Below, piece after piece: positions 29,836 to 38,852 of a DNA stretch of 64,000 nucleotides. Position 1 is the first letter of the stretch, and every line of letters begins with the position of its first letter. Origin of the DNA: an uncultured Clostridia bacterium (GTDB taxonomy: Bacteria > Bacillota > Clostridia > Lachnospirales > CAG-274); contig CATLIG010000006.1 of NCBI GenBank assembly GCA_949948985.1, positions 26,290 through 90,289 of the forward strand, in the 5' to 3' direction. The position numbers and the translations under genes are program-made. Below the pieces are notes generated by a model. That model searched no databases, was not told the origin of the DNA, and worked only from the letters and a program-made list of their open reading frames with translations.

Positions 29836-31026
29836 TTATTTATCATTAACAGCGACAACCCCCGGAAGCTCTTTACCCTCAAGGAATTCAAGAGAAGCGC
29901 CGCCGCCTGTTGATATATGACTCATTTTATCCCCGAATCCAAGGAGATTGACAGCCGCCGCTGAGTCACCTCCGCCAATAATAGTAGTAGCGTCAATATC
30001 AGCTAAAGCTTTAGCTACGGCAATAGTTCCTTTAGCGAAATTCTCAAACTCAAAAACACCCATAGGTCCGTTCCATACAACTGTTTTAGCGTCTTTTAAA
30101 GCGTCTGCGAATAATTCTCTTGTTTTTTCTCCAATATCAAATCCCTGCCAGTCCGCCTCAATTTTGTCAGAATCAACAGTTTTAAATTCCGTATCGTTCT
30201 TAAATTCCATACCTACAACAGTATCAACCGGAATAAGGAATTTAACTCCTTTTTCTTCAGCTTTCTTCATCATTTCATTAGCATAATCAACTTTGTCTTC
30301 CTCAAGAAGAGATTTTCCTACCTCATAACCTTTGGCTTTCATAAAAGTATATGCCATACCACCTCCGATAATTAAAGTATCAACCTTGTCAAGAAGATTG
30401 TTAATAACGTTTATTTTATCGGATACTTTAGCTCCGCCCAAAATAGCGACAAAAGGTCTTTCAGGATTATTTACCGCATTGCCAAGATAGTTGATTTCTT
30501 TTTCCATAAGATATCCAACAGCAGATTCTTTAATATATTTAGTAACACCTACAGTAGAACAATGAGCTCTGTGAGAAGAACCGAAAGCATCGTTTACATA
30601 AACTTCCGCTAAACCGGCAAGTTCCTCGCTGAATGTATCAATATTTTTAGTTTCTTCTTTTCTGAATCTTGTATTCTGAAGTAAAACAACATCGCCGTCT
30701 TTCATTTCAGCCACGGCTTTTTTTGCGTTTTCCCCAACAACAATGTCGTCAGCAGCAAAAACAACGTCTTTACCAAGCTTTTCTGAAAGCCTCTTTGCCA
30801 CAGGCTCTAAAGAAGCGCTTGGAGTAGGCTCTTTGGGTTTTCCAAGATGAGAGCAGAGAATAACTTTAGCTCCATCGCCAATTAACTTTTTAATTGTAGG
30901 AAGAGCGGCTACAATTCTGTTTTCATCAGTAATAACTCCGTCCTGCAAAGGAACGTTAAAATCACATCTTACCAAAACCTTTCTGCCCTTAACTTGTAAA
31001 TCATCAACTGTCTTTTTGTTCAACAT
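29836..31026 (-). CDS. pgk: Phosphoglycerate kinase
   Basis: 396 residues. Substrate-binding [20 protein letters not shown] and HLGKP at the N-terminal lobe; nucleotide-binding [21 protein letters not shown] and the Gly-rich [11 protein letters not shown] at the C-terminal lobe. It starts with ATG after AGGAG. A TTGTCA-N16-TATAAT promoter lies about 60 bases upstream, with a small hairpin in between. It heads the pgk-tpiA-gpmI operon; gap, usually just upstream, is not here. Confidence 0.97.
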   Translation of the reverse strand: MLNKKTVDDLQVKGRKVLVRCDFNVPLQDGVITDENRIVAALPTIKKLIGDGAKVILCSHLGKPKEPTPSASLEPVAKRLSEKLGKDVVFAADDIVVGENAKKAVAEMKDGDVVLLQNTRFRKEETKNIDTFSEELAGLAEVYVNDAFGSSHRAHCSTVGVTKYIKESAVGYLMEKEINYLGNAVNNPERPFVAILGGAKVSDKINVINNLLDKVDTLIIGGGMAYTFMKAKGYEVGKSLLEEDKVDYANEMMKKAEEKGVKFLIPVDTVVGMEFKNDTEFKTVDSDKIEADWQGFDIGEKTRELFADALKDAKTVVWNGPMGVFEFENFAKGTIAVAKALADIDATTIIGGGDSAAAVNLLGFGDKMSHISTGGGASLEFLEGKELPGVVAVNDK

Positions 31027-31047
31027 AAAACCTTTTCTCCTTTCACA

Positions 31048-31069
31048 AGCCGTGTGTGTTATAACGGCT
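31048..31069 (-). promoter_or_regulatory. Small hairpin in the pgk leader
   Basis: AGCCGT/ACGGCT stem with a 10-base loop just before the AAAGGAG site of pgk. It may protect the 5' end or mark a processed site. There is no T run, so it is not a terminator. Confidence 0.35.
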
Positions 31070-31084
31070 CATTTAACATATAAA

Positions 31085-31112
31085 ATTATATAGCTTGCAA
31101 TATACATGACAA
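31085..31112 (-). promoter_or_regulatory. Sigma-A promoter of pgk-tpiA-gpmI
   Basis: Minus strand TTGTCA (31107-31112), 16-base spacer, TATAAT (31085-31090). Confidence 0.6.
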
Positions 31113-31201
31113 ACCTTTTGAGAATATTTGCCAACATATATATTATAAAATAAAAATCTTACTTTGACAATATTATAACATTATCTTTTTTAAATTTTTT
31201 A

Positions 31202-32848
31202 TTATTTTATTTTTAAAACCCCCTGAGCGACGTTTAAAGCGTGGTCAGAAGCCCTTTCAAGGTTAGTAAGCGTATCTAAAAAAGCGACTCCTGTCGTTGT
31301 GTCACACTCAAGCTTAGCAAGTCTTTCAATATGTTTTGCACGAAAATCTTTTTCCATATAATCAACAGCCGCTTCACCGCTGACTACCTTTTCCGCTTTG
31401 TCAACATCTCCGTTTTCAAGGGCATCAATAGAATTTTTAACACATTCAATCGATGCCGAACATATTTTTGACAGTTCCCCTCTCCCTGTTTCAGAAAACT
31501 TTACTTTTTCCTGAATCATAAACTGAGCGATTTCAACAATATTCTCGCTATGGTCGCCGATTCTTTCTATATCGTTTACAGTATGAAAAAGTGATGTAAC
31601 CGTTTTTTTCTCATTTTCGTTAATATTTGTGCTGCAAAGCTTAACCATATATTCGGTAATAACTTTCTGGAGCTTATCTATATTTTTTTCACGCTTTAAA
31701 ACTTTTGCTATTTTCTCTTCATCTTTATTCATAAGAGCATCAATAGAAAGTTTAAAATTATCATAAGACATATGGCCCATTCTTACAATTTCTTTCACAC
31801 AATTCTGAATAGCAAATACAGGGGTTTCCATAATACGGTCATCAAGATGTACAGGTTCTGACTCATCTTCAATAACTTTTCCTCTTAAAGCTATACTTTC
31901 CGCTATTCTAACTAAAATGTCGCTGAAAGGATACATAATAACCGTATTAGCGACATTAAAACATGTATGCGCGATACTTATCTCAAGAAGATTAATAGAC
32001 GTTGCCCCAATATCAGGTTTTATAAATTCAAAGAATATATAAGCTATTATACTAAACAGTATACTTCCGATAATATTAAACAAAAGATGTATGTATGCCG
32101 CGCCTTTTGCGTTTTTAGAAGCACCGATACTTGATAAAATAGCGGTAAAGCAGGTACCAATATTCTGACCCATTATAATATAAATAGCTGAGTTCCATGT
32201 TACAAGACCTGAAAAGGCAAGAGATTGCAAAATACCCACAGACGCCGAACTGCTTTGTATAATCGCTGTAACAACCGCACCTGTAATAACCCCCAGTATA
32301 GGATTTTCACCAAGTTCTTTAAAAGCATTCTTAAAAAATTCCGACTGACTTAAAGGTTCAAGCCCTCCTGTCATCATTCCTATACCAATAAAAAGAACAC
32401 CAAAACCTACAATAATTTCCCCAATTTGTTTAATATTATTTCTTTTAGAAAAAATCAGCATAACAGCGCCAACCGCAACGGCAATCGGTGCGAGAGTTTC
32501 AGGTTTAAAATACTCAGCCCATTCAGTGCTTGATACAAGCCAACTTGTCGCTGTAGTACCAATATTAGCTCCCATAATAATACCAACAGCTTGTCCCAGA
32601 GTCATAAGACTTGCATTTACAAATCCAACAACCATAACTGTCGTTGCCGAACTGCTTTGTATAATCGCCGTAACAAAAGCGCCTATCAGAACTCCCAGAA
32701 ATTTATTTTTAGTAATCATCTCAAGAAGTTCTTTCATTTTACTTCCGGCAGCCTTTTGCAAACCGGACGCCATAATGTTCATACCATAAAGAAATAAACC
32801 AAGTCCTCCAGCAAATGAAATAATAACACCAAAATAGTCAATAGGCAT
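31202..32848 (-). CDS. Na/Pi-cotransporter family protein with PhoU-like tail
   Basis: 548 residues. Residues 1-310 hold two inverted copies of the Na/Pi symporter repeat, each with the QSSSATTVMVVGF / QSSSASVGILQSL signature, plus IIMGANIGTT and IIMGQNIGTC. From ~340 a cytoplasmic helical domain resembles PhoU (TVNDIERIGDHSENIVEIAQ and LTNLERASDHALNVAQGVLK, with paired acidic metal-site motifs). This is the NptA/YjbB-type layout. It may take up or export phosphate, or sense it; the direction is unclear. RBS AAGGAGG. Located upstream of pgk, but with a promoter in between. Confidence 0.9.
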   Translation of the reverse strand: MPIDYFGVIISFAGGLGLFLYGMNIMASGLQKAAGSKMKELLEMITKNKFLGVLIGAFVTAIIQSSSATTVMVVGFVNASLMTLGQAVGIIMGANIGTTATSWLVSSTEWAEYFKPETLAPIAVAVGAVMLIFSKRNNIKQIGEIIVGFGVLFIGIGMMTGGLEPLSQSEFFKNAFKELGENPILGVITGAVVTAIIQSSSASVGILQSLAFSGLVTWNSAIYIIMGQNIGTCFTAILSSIGASKNAKGAAYIHLLFNIIGSILFSIIAYIFFEFIKPDIGATSINLLEISIAHTCFNVANTVIMYPFSDILVRIAESIALRGKVIEDESEPVHLDDRIMETPVFAIQNCVKEIVRMGHMSYDNFKLSIDALMNKDEEKIAKVLKREKNIDKLQKVITEYMVKLCSTNINENEKKTVTSLFHTVNDIERIGDHSENIVEIAQFMIQEKVKFSETGRGELSKICSASIECVKNSIDALENGDVDKAEKVVSGEAAVDYMEKDFRAKHIERLAKLECDTTTGVAFLDTLTNLERASDHALNVAQGVLKIK

Positions 32849-33090
32849 TCTTTATCCTCCTTGTTGTATATAAAAAAATAACAAATAATGACAATTCACA
32901 AATATAATAATTATATATGTGTAAAAAAATAATATACTTAGTGAGTTCACGAACAGTTTACAGCATCCTTCAATTTTCTTGAAATATAACAAATATTATG
33001 GCAAAAATTTAATTTTACCTATCATAAAAATCTGTATTTATCTGACAACCTGCCCGTTTTCAAGTAAGTCTAATTAATAACCAGACCTCT

Positions 33091-33158
33091 GTAAATTGTT
33101 ATTTTACTGTCATTAATTTGCATATTGTTATAAATTGTTGTTTTGCCGTCATTAACCT
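33091..33158. repeat. Pair of 29-base direct repeats
   Basis: Units start at 33091 and 33130; both read TAAATTGTTNTTTTRCYGTC followed by ATTAA. They lie in an otherwise gene-free 676-base gap upstream of the PHP gene. Purpose unknown. Confidence 0.5.
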
Positions 33159-33303
33159 CAGAATTTCAATAAACATAATCTTTACAAAATTAACAGTTAT
33201 ATTTTAACATAACTAAAGTAATAAAATCAAGCCTTATATAAACAATAATGTAGTAAAAAACAAAATTATACATATTAATGATGTAACTTCCTGAATTTTG
33301 TGA

Positions 33304-33309
33304 TATAAT
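33304..33309 (+). promoter_or_regulatory. Extended -10 box upstream of PHP gene
   Basis: TGATATAAT, an extended -10 with TATAAT at 33304-33309. No good -35 is present. A family C element starts seven bases later, so transcripts would begin at or inside it. Confidence 0.35.
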
Positions 33310-33315
33310 ATGTTA

Positions 33316-33475
33316 TAGTCAAGTGACTTAAAAATGAATAAATTCGATGGCTGAAATTTATTTTCGCTGTATTAATGTCTTACGGCTACGATTTTGGTTA
33401 TTGCTCTCCTGGCTCTGCCTAGCAAAAATAAATTTTATCTTAAATTCTTTTGCTCATTTTCAAGTTGTCTGACTA
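33316..33475. repeat. Family C MITE-like element, copy 1
   Basis: Ends TAGTCAAGTGACTTAAAAAT and, inverted, TAGTCAGACAACTTGAAAAT, flanked by TA on both sides (33314-33315 and 33476-33477). No open frame inside. Confidence 0.75.
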
Positions 33476-33525
33476 TAATCATTGCCATAATCTAAAATAT
33501 TTATAACAAAAAAGGAGAAAATATA

Positions 33526-34332
33526 ATGTTTAAAATAGACTATCACATTCATACAAACTATTCATTAGACAGTGATGCTGATATGGAAGATATGGTTCTT
33601 GCTGCAATTTCAAAAAACATAGATGAAATAGCTGTAACAGACCACGTTGATTATCATAAGCAGTACGCTCCTCCCCATTATGATGACTTAGTAAATAAAT
33701 TTAATATAATAAAAGAAAAATACGCGTCAAAAATAAATATGGTTTTAGGTGTTGAAATAGGTCTTGAAAACAGTATAGCGGATACAATTAATAAATTCAC
33801 AAAAATGTACGATTTTGATTTTATAATTGGTTCGTCTCACGGTGTTTGTGGAAAAGACCTTTACTTTGACAATTTCTTTGAAAATAAAAATAAAAAAGAT
33901 GCCTATACATTATATTTTACCGAAATGTTAAAAAATATAAACTCAATCAATAATTTTTGCGTGTATGGACATATTGATTTTATAAGCCGCTATGGAAAAT
34001 ACGATGATAATACTTTAAAATATTCAGATTTCAGTGATATAATTGACGATATCTTAAAAACTCTTATATATAAAGGAAAGGGAATAGAAATAAATACATC
34101 TGGATACAGGTATCATCTCAATCAGACATACCCTCAGTATGATATATTAAAACGATATAAGGAGCTTGGCGGAGAAATTATAACAACAGGGTCTGACGCC
34201 CATTCCCCTGATTATGTCGCAGACCATTTTGACATAGCTTATAATATGCTTGAAAGAGCCGGTTTTAAATATATATCAAAATTTAAAAATTTAAAACCTA
34301 CTTTTGTTCCTATTACAGCAATTTCGGTATAG
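33526..34332 (+). CDS. PHP-domain histidinol-phosphatase-like phosphatase
   Basis: 268 residues. N-terminal PHP metal motif DYHIHTNYSLDSDADMEDMV, then EIAVTDHVDYH, GVEIGLE, SSHGV, CVYGHIDFISRYG and finally GSDAHSPDYVADHF. This is the HisJ/HPP layout that removes phosphate from histidinol phosphate; no other his genes are near, so another phosphoester is possible. RBS AAGGAG. The last codons and the TAG stop (…ACAGCAATTTCGGTATAG) lie inside the left terminal repeat of a family D element, so the natural C-terminus has probably been replaced. Confidence 0.85.
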   Translation: MFKIDYHIHTNYSLDSDADMEDMVLAAISKNIDEIAVTDHVDYHKQYAPPHYDDLVNKFNIIKEKYASKINMVLGVEIGLENSIADTINKFTKMYDFDFIIGSSHGVCGKDLYFDNFFENKNKKDAYTLYFTEMLKNINSINNFCVYGHIDFISRYGKYDDNTLKYSDFSDIIDDILKTLIYKGKGIEINTSGYRYHLNQTYPQYDILKRYKELGGEIITTGSDAHSPDYVADHFDIAYNMLERAGFKYISKFKNLKPTFVPITAISV

Positions 34333-34454
34333 ATAGAAAAAATATTTTATTCTATATTTTAGAGAAAAGTGTTTTGTTTTTTAAACACCGAAAACGTTAA
34401 GAAATACTGAATAAAATAATTTTTCTTTTCTCCATCTATTCAGAAATTGCTGTA
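34314..34454. repeat. Family D element, copy 1, overlapping PHP gene 3' end
   Basis: Left end TACAGCAATTTCGGTATAGA, right end (inverted) TACAGCAATTTCTGAATAGA. The centre GTTTTGTTTTTTAAACACC is shared with other copies. Confidence 0.75.
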
Positions 34455-34538
34455 AATAAAAAATATTCTTCACTACTTCTGTTTAGATTTCGTCAAATTA
34501 TCTTAACAAATTTCACTTTACGCTCTATAAATTCAAAT

Positions 34539-34572
34539 AAAAACTCAGGAAATTTTTTACACCTGAGTTTTT
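34539..34572 (+). terminator. Rho-independent terminator
   Basis: AAAAACTCAGG/CCTGAGTTTTT stem followed by ATTTTTTCC. It ends the PHP transcript after the family D element. Confidence 0.8.
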
Positions 34573-34764
34573 ATTTTTTCCGATTTTTTAAGGATTATTT
34601 ACTTTTCATTTTCCCAAAACAATCAATTAATGATTAATTATTACTAATATAGCAGTAATTTTTACTTTATATTTTTTTAATAATATTGTAATATAAACAC
34701 ATACAGCAAAACAATTCAAAAACAAATACAAATTACGTTATAATAAAAACAAATATTTTTTATT

Positions 34765-34840
34765 TATAGCAAAACAATAAAAAAAATAAACATATTTTAA
34801 TAAAATCGTATATGTTTAAAGTGAATTGTTTTATTATTCT
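34765..34840. repeat. Family A repeat, copy 4 (right end truncated)
   Basis: TATAGCAAAACAATAAAAAA at the left and AATTGTTTTATTATTC at the right. The usual AATTTTGCGAATTGCTATA tail is missing. Confidence 0.6.
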
Positions 34841-34912
34841 TCCCCTAAAAATTTCTGGGGTTGATATTAAAATGTTAATTAAAAAAGAGAATCTGAAAGG
34901 ATGGTTAATATT

Positions 34913-35620
34913 ATGAAAAAATTTATGACAATATTTTGTTCAGTACTTATAGTATCTTCAACAACAGCTTATGCTGGTACAATGGGTTGGAAATTATCAA
35001 AAGATCATAGAAAATATGAGTGGGTTAATTTTACACAGACTCAACCTGTTACTAATAATTATCAAAACTCTTGCAAATTCCCGTCAGGAAATAATACAAA
35101 CACTCCGTCACATCCAACAACTCAAACAACTACCGAAGTCGTTACTGAAGCTACTACCGAGGCCACTACTGAATCCACTACTGAAACAACAACTCAAACC
35201 ACAACCCCTCCTTCTACAAATAATACGCAGTCAACAAACACACAAATCGCTTCTCAAGTTTTAGAATTGGTAAATAAAGAAAGAGCAAAGCAAAATCTTT
35301 CACCTTTAAAACTCAATACAGAACTTACAAAAGTAGCGCAGCTAAAATCTGAAGATATGAAAAACAAAAATTATTTTAATCATACATCTCCTACATATGG
35401 TTCACCATTTGATATGATGAAACAATTTGGAATAAGTTATAAAAATGCGGGAGAAAATATAGCAAAAGGTCAAAAAACAGCGGAAGCTGTAGTAACAGCA
35501 TGGATGAATTCCGAGGGTCACAGAAAAAATATATTAAATAAAAATTTTACCGATATGGGATTAGGCTTTGCCAAATCAGGAAGCACACCTTACTGGACAC
35601 AAATGTTCATTCAAAAATAA
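34913..35620 (+). CDS. Secreted CAP-domain (SCP/PR1-like) protein
   Basis: 235 residues. Signal peptide MKKFMTIFCSVLIVSSTTAY then AGTMGWKLSKDHRKYEWVNF. A Thr-rich linker (TTTEVVTEATTEATTESTTE) leads to a C-terminal CAP domain: LELVNKERAKQNLSPLKLNT, KSEDMKNKNYFNHTSPTYGS, NAGENIAKGQ, WMNSEGHRKNILNKNFTDMG. His and Glu of the usual CAP site (NHTSP, AGENI, SEGHR) are conserved. It resembles YkwD-type clostridial proteins of unknown function. The second ATG (34913) is chosen because AAAGGA touches the first. The linker echoes the Thr/Glu stalk of the FecR protein. Confidence 0.88.
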   Translation: MKKFMTIFCSVLIVSSTTAYAGTMGWKLSKDHRKYEWVNFTQTQPVTNNYQNSCKFPSGNNTNTPSHPTTQTTTEVVTEATTEATTESTTETTTQTTTPPSTNNTQSTNTQIASQVLELVNKERAKQNLSPLKLNTELTKVAQLKSEDMKNKNYFNHTSPTYGSPFDMMKQFGISYKNAGENIAKGQKTAEAVVTAWMNSEGHRKNILNKNFTDMGLGFAKSGSTPYWTQMFIQK

Positions 35621-35672
35621 AATTTAACATAGTAAACTGTTTTTTATAACCTGTAAATATAAACATATCAAT

Positions 35673-35705
35673 AAAAGCGTCAAACTTTAAAAGTTTGACG
35701 CTTTT
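35673..35705. terminator. Bidirectional terminator
   Basis: AAAAGCGTCAAACTT and AAGTTTGACGCTTTT form a perfect stem followed by ATTG. It lies between the convergent CAP and sirtuin genes. It is followed by a family C end fragment (GTCAATCAACTTGAAAAT). Confidence 0.9.
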
Positions 35706-35748
35706 ATTGTCAATCAACTTGAAAATAGACCTGTTTAATAAACAAACA

Positions 35749-36471
35749 TTATACAACCTTTGATAAAACATCTCCTATACTTTCATGTATAACAAGATTA
35801 GCTCTTTTATCATAAACCGTATCAGATTTATTTATAAGAACAAGCTTATTTCCCTTATAATAATTAATAAGTCCGGCGGCAGGATAAACAACTAAAGAAG
35901 TACCTCCAACAATAAGTACATCAGCGTTCATTATATATTTGCAGGCTGAACTCCAGACATAATCATCCAGTCCCTCCTCATAAAGAACAACATCCGGTTT
36001 AACCAATGCCCCGCATTTTTCACAATACGGAACTTTTTCCGCTTCCAACACAAAATCAACATCATAAAACTGCCTGCATTTTACACAATAATTTCTATAT
36101 ACTGAACCATGAAGTTCAAAAACATTTTTACTTCCCGCAAGCTGGTGCAGATTATCAATATTTTGTGTGACAATAGCTTTAAGTTTACCTTTTTTTTCAA
36201 GTTCAGCGAGAGCAGTATGCGCCTTGTTAGGTTTAGCGTCTTTGTATATAAGATTATTTTTGTAATAATCAAAAAACAATTCTGTATTCTTCACAAAAAA
36301 AGTATGACTCAAAAGATGTTCTGGCGAATACCCGTATTTATTAACAGCGTTATAAAGTCCTTTTTCGCTTCTGAAATCAGGTATATTACTTTCAGTAGAA
36401 ACGCCCGCACCTCCAAGAAAAACAATATTTTCACTCTCATCAATTATCTTTTTAAGTTCTTCATAAGCCAT
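35749..36471 (-). CDS. NAD-dependent protein deacylase (sirtuin)
   Basis: 240 residues from the ATG at 36471 (AAAAGGAG upstream). SIR2 motifs: FLGGAGVSTESNIPDFRSEK, VTQNIDNLHQLAG, the catalytic His in ELHGSVYRNYC, and a Zn finger built from CVKC and CEKC. NAD-binding VVGGTSLVVYPAAGL is near the C-terminus. It removes acyl groups from lysines while consuming NAD. It lies 22 bases downstream of the aminotransferase and is likely the third gene of the Lrp-aminotransferase-sirtuin operon. Confidence 0.93.
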   Translation of the reverse strand: MAYEELKKIIDESENIVFLGGAGVSTESNIPDFRSEKGLYNAVNKYGYSPEHLLSHTFFVKNTELFFDYYKNNLIYKDAKPNKAHTALAELEKKGKLKAIVTQNIDNLHQLAGSKNVFELHGSVYRNYCVKCRQFYDVDFVLEAEKVPYCEKCGALVKPDVVLYEEGLDDYVWSSACKYIMNADVLIVGGTSLVVYPAAGLINYYKGNKLVLINKSDTVYDKRANLVIHESIGDVLSKVV

Positions 36472-36493
36472 AAAATCACTCCTTTTATCCTCA

Positions 36494-37669
36494 TTACTTT
36501 TTATGATTTTTAACAAATCTTTCAATTTTCTCCAAAGCGATATTAATATCTTTAATTGAATAAGCGTAAGAACATCTGATAAATCCTTCACCACATTCAC
36601 CTAAAGCACTTCCCGGAACAACCGCGACCTTTTCCTCATATAAAAGTTTTTCACAAAACTCATCAGAAGACATACCTGTAACCGAAATTGACGGAAATTG
36701 ATAAAAAGCACCCAAAGGCTCAAAACATTCAAGACCCATATCTCTAAAACCTTTAAGCATAACTCTTCTTCTTCTGTCATATTCCTTACGCATCTTATCA
36801 ATACTTTCATTACAACTTTTTAAAGCCTCAATAGCTGAATACTGACTAACCGTAGGAGCACACATAATAATATATTGATGAATTTTTATCATAGCCGAGA
36901 TAATATCAGCCGGAGCCGCCGCATACCCAAGACGCCAGCCTGTCATAGCGAAAGATTTTGAAAATCCGTTTAAAACGATTGTTTTTTCGTACATTCCGTC
37001 AATTTCCGCAATAGAAACGTGTCTTTTATTTCCATATGTAAGCTCCGAATATATTTCATCACTTATGACGACTATATCTCTTTCCCTTAAAACCTCAGCA
37101 ATTTTTTCAAGGTCTTCTCTTTCCATAATAGCTCCTGTAGGATTGTTAGGATATGGGAGAATAAGTGCTTTTGTCTTGTCAGTTATCTTTTCAAGTATTT
37201 CTTCAGGAGTAAGCCTGAAATTATCTTCAACTTTCGTTGTAATAACAACAGGAATACCTCCTGCCATAATAATACAAGGTTTATATGAAACAAAAGACGG
37301 TTCTGGGATTAATACCTCATCACCCGGATTTAAAACTGCTCTTAAAGCGATGTCAATTCCCTCGCTCGCTCCGACTGTAACAATTATCTGATTGTTATAA
37401 CTGTAGTCGCAGTTTATTTTTCTTTTAAGATATTTTGATATTTCCTTTCTCAATTCCAAAAGACCGGCATTTGACGTATAAACAGTTCTGCATTTTTCCA
37501 AAGTGTAAATAGCTCTTTCCTTAACCGCCCAAGGCGTGTCAAAGTCAGGTTCTCCCACTCCAAGTGAAATAACACCTTCTATTTCGTTCGCAATATCAAA
37601 AAATTTACGAATCCCCGAATAAGGTAATGCCTGAATTTTTTCCGCGATAAAAGATTTTTTCTCTGTCAT
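36494..37669 (-). CDS. Class I/II PLP-dependent aminotransferase
   Basis: 391 residues of fold-type I. N-terminal ISLGVGEPDFDTPWAVKERA; PLP contacts PNNPTG and ISDEIYSELTYG; the Schiff-base lysine in LNGFSKSFAMTGWRLGYAA; the carboxylate-binding Arg in FIRCSYA. It resembles the PatA/AlaA-like or aromatic aminotransferase subgroup; the exact amino acid is undecided. The start overlaps the Lrp gene stop by 4 bases (ATGA). The adjacent Lrp regulator suggests amino-acid control of this enzyme. Confidence 0.9.
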   Translation of the reverse strand: MTEKKSFIAEKIQALPYSGIRKFFDIANEIEGVISLGVGEPDFDTPWAVKERAIYTLEKCRTVYTSNAGLLELRKEISKYLKRKINCDYSYNNQIIVTVGASEGIDIALRAVLNPGDEVLIPEPSFVSYKPCIIMAGGIPVVITTKVEDNFRLTPEEILEKITDKTKALILPYPNNPTGAIMEREDLEKIAEVLRERDIVVISDEIYSELTYGNKRHVSIAEIDGMYEKTIVLNGFSKSFAMTGWRLGYAAAPADIISAMIKIHQYIIMCAPTVSQYSAIEALKSCNESIDKMRKEYDRRRRVMLKGFRDMGLECFEPLGAFYQFPSISVTGMSSDEFCEKLLYEEKVAVVPGSALGECGEGFIRCSYAYSIKDINIALEKIERFVKNHKK

Positions 37670-38151
37670 GGTGAAACAATCATCCTTTCATCACCTTTTT
37701 TTTCCTGCTCAAGAATAACTCCGTGGTCTTTATATTTTTTAAGAACAAAATGAGTAGCTGTGCTAAGTACAGAATCAAGTGTAGACAGCTTAGCGGAAAT
37801 AAAAGAGGAAATTTCTTTTATATTTTTTCCCTCCATAATAACGGTAAGGTCATAAGCTCCTGACATAAGATAAACCGCTTTTACTTCCTCAAAATTTTGA
37901 ATTCTTTGAGCTATTTTATCAAATCCCTGATCTCTCTGCGGAGTAACTTTTACCTCAATAAGAGCAGTCACATATTCTCTTTCCGTATTATCCCAATTTA
38001 TAAGTGTACTATAAGCGCATATAACATTGTCTTTCTCAAGTTTTGATATACATTCCTCTACTTCTTCAACACCTTTGCCAAGCATATCGGCTATTTGACC
38101 CGCTGAAATTCTGCTATCATTTTCCAAAAGCTCCAGTATATCTTTTTCCAT
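37666..38151 (-). CDS. Lrp/AsnC-family transcriptional regulator
   Basis: 161 residues. N-terminal winged helix-turn-helix (ILELLENDSRISAGQIADML) followed by a RAM ligand-binding domain (YVTALIEVKVTPQRDQGFDK, AVYLMSGAYDLTVIMEGKNI). Lrp-type proteins bind amino acids and form octamers. RBS AGAGG. The gene ends in TGA, overlapped by the aminotransferase ATG, so regulator and enzyme are coupled. Confidence 0.92.
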   Translation of the reverse strand: MEKDILELLENDSRISAGQIADMLGKGVEEVEECISKLEKDNVICAYSTLINWDNTEREYVTALIEVKVTPQRDQGFDKIAQRIQNFEEVKAVYLMSGAYDLTVIMEGKNIKEISSFISAKLSTLDSVLSTATHFVLKKYKDHGVILEQEKKGDERMIVSP

Positions 38152-38332
38152 AAATTCAAAAACCTCTTTTCATAAATATTTTTTGTTTTATAATATTTTA
38201 AAATTATTACGGCAAAACAATGAAATACCAAAATATCATTACATTATTTCTTTAAATTATACTCCTTATTTTTAATTAATAAAAGACTAATTTTAAATTT
38301 TTTTATTTTCTATAAATTATTGCAAAAAATCT

Positions 38333-38361
38333 TTGACAAAATTGAAAAAAACAAATACAAT
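38333..38361 (+). promoter_or_regulatory. Sigma-A-type promoter toward cheR
   Basis: TTGACA (38333-38338), 17-base spacer, TACAAT (38356-38361). It is the only strong consensus match in the 38.15-38.85 kb gap pointing at cheR. About 490 bases, including two repeat elements, separate it from the gene. Confidence 0.5.
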
Positions 38362-38403
38362 TTATATATAAGGGAAATACTGATTAATTTATAGCGAAAC
38401 AAT

Positions 38404-38561
38404 AGACCTGTTTAAAATCACCGTAATAACGATTGACAAAAGATTTTTTCGTTAATTGAATTTTGATTTTTACAGGAACTCCTCAGGTATTTCAAAAAGT
38501 CAGGCAAAAACAAGCGGAAAAAGATTTGTCAAACGGTGTTACAATAGTTTAGAACAAGTCT
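38404..38561. repeat. Family B element, copy
   Basis: AGACCTGTTTAAAATCACCG at the left; inverted right end AGACTTGTTCTAAACTATTG. It interrupts what looks like the left arm of a family A repeat (TATAGCGAAACAATA just before). Confidence 0.7.
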
Positions 38562-38668
38562 GATAAAAAATAATCCTGCCTTGTATATCGGTTTTCCTAA
38601 TTTTATAACAAAACAATATTTAACAATAATATTCTTATTTTACCTTAAAATTCAATAGATTATTATAT

Positions 38669-38770
38669 TTATATCAAAACGACAAAACCGTACTATAAAA
38701 AACTTTAATAAAACCTGATATTTAGGTAAGCCATTTTATTGTTTTGCCTTAAAAAATTTGCGGATATTAT
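38669..38770. repeat. Family A-like repeat (diverged)
   Basis: TATATCAAAACGACAAAAC at the left, CATTTTATTGTTTTGCCTTA then AAAAATTTGCGGATATTAT at the right. Confidence 0.5.
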
Positions 38771-38852
38771 ATTAATAAAAGTATTTTCATTGTTTTAACA
38801 CGTTAATTTTAAAATCTATAATTATAAAAAGATATGTACGGAGGATTTATTT

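Noticed and set aside
33091..33158. Two direct repeats as a mini CRISPR array
   Set aside because: Only two units with a ten-base gap and no cas genes; spacing is far too short for spacers.
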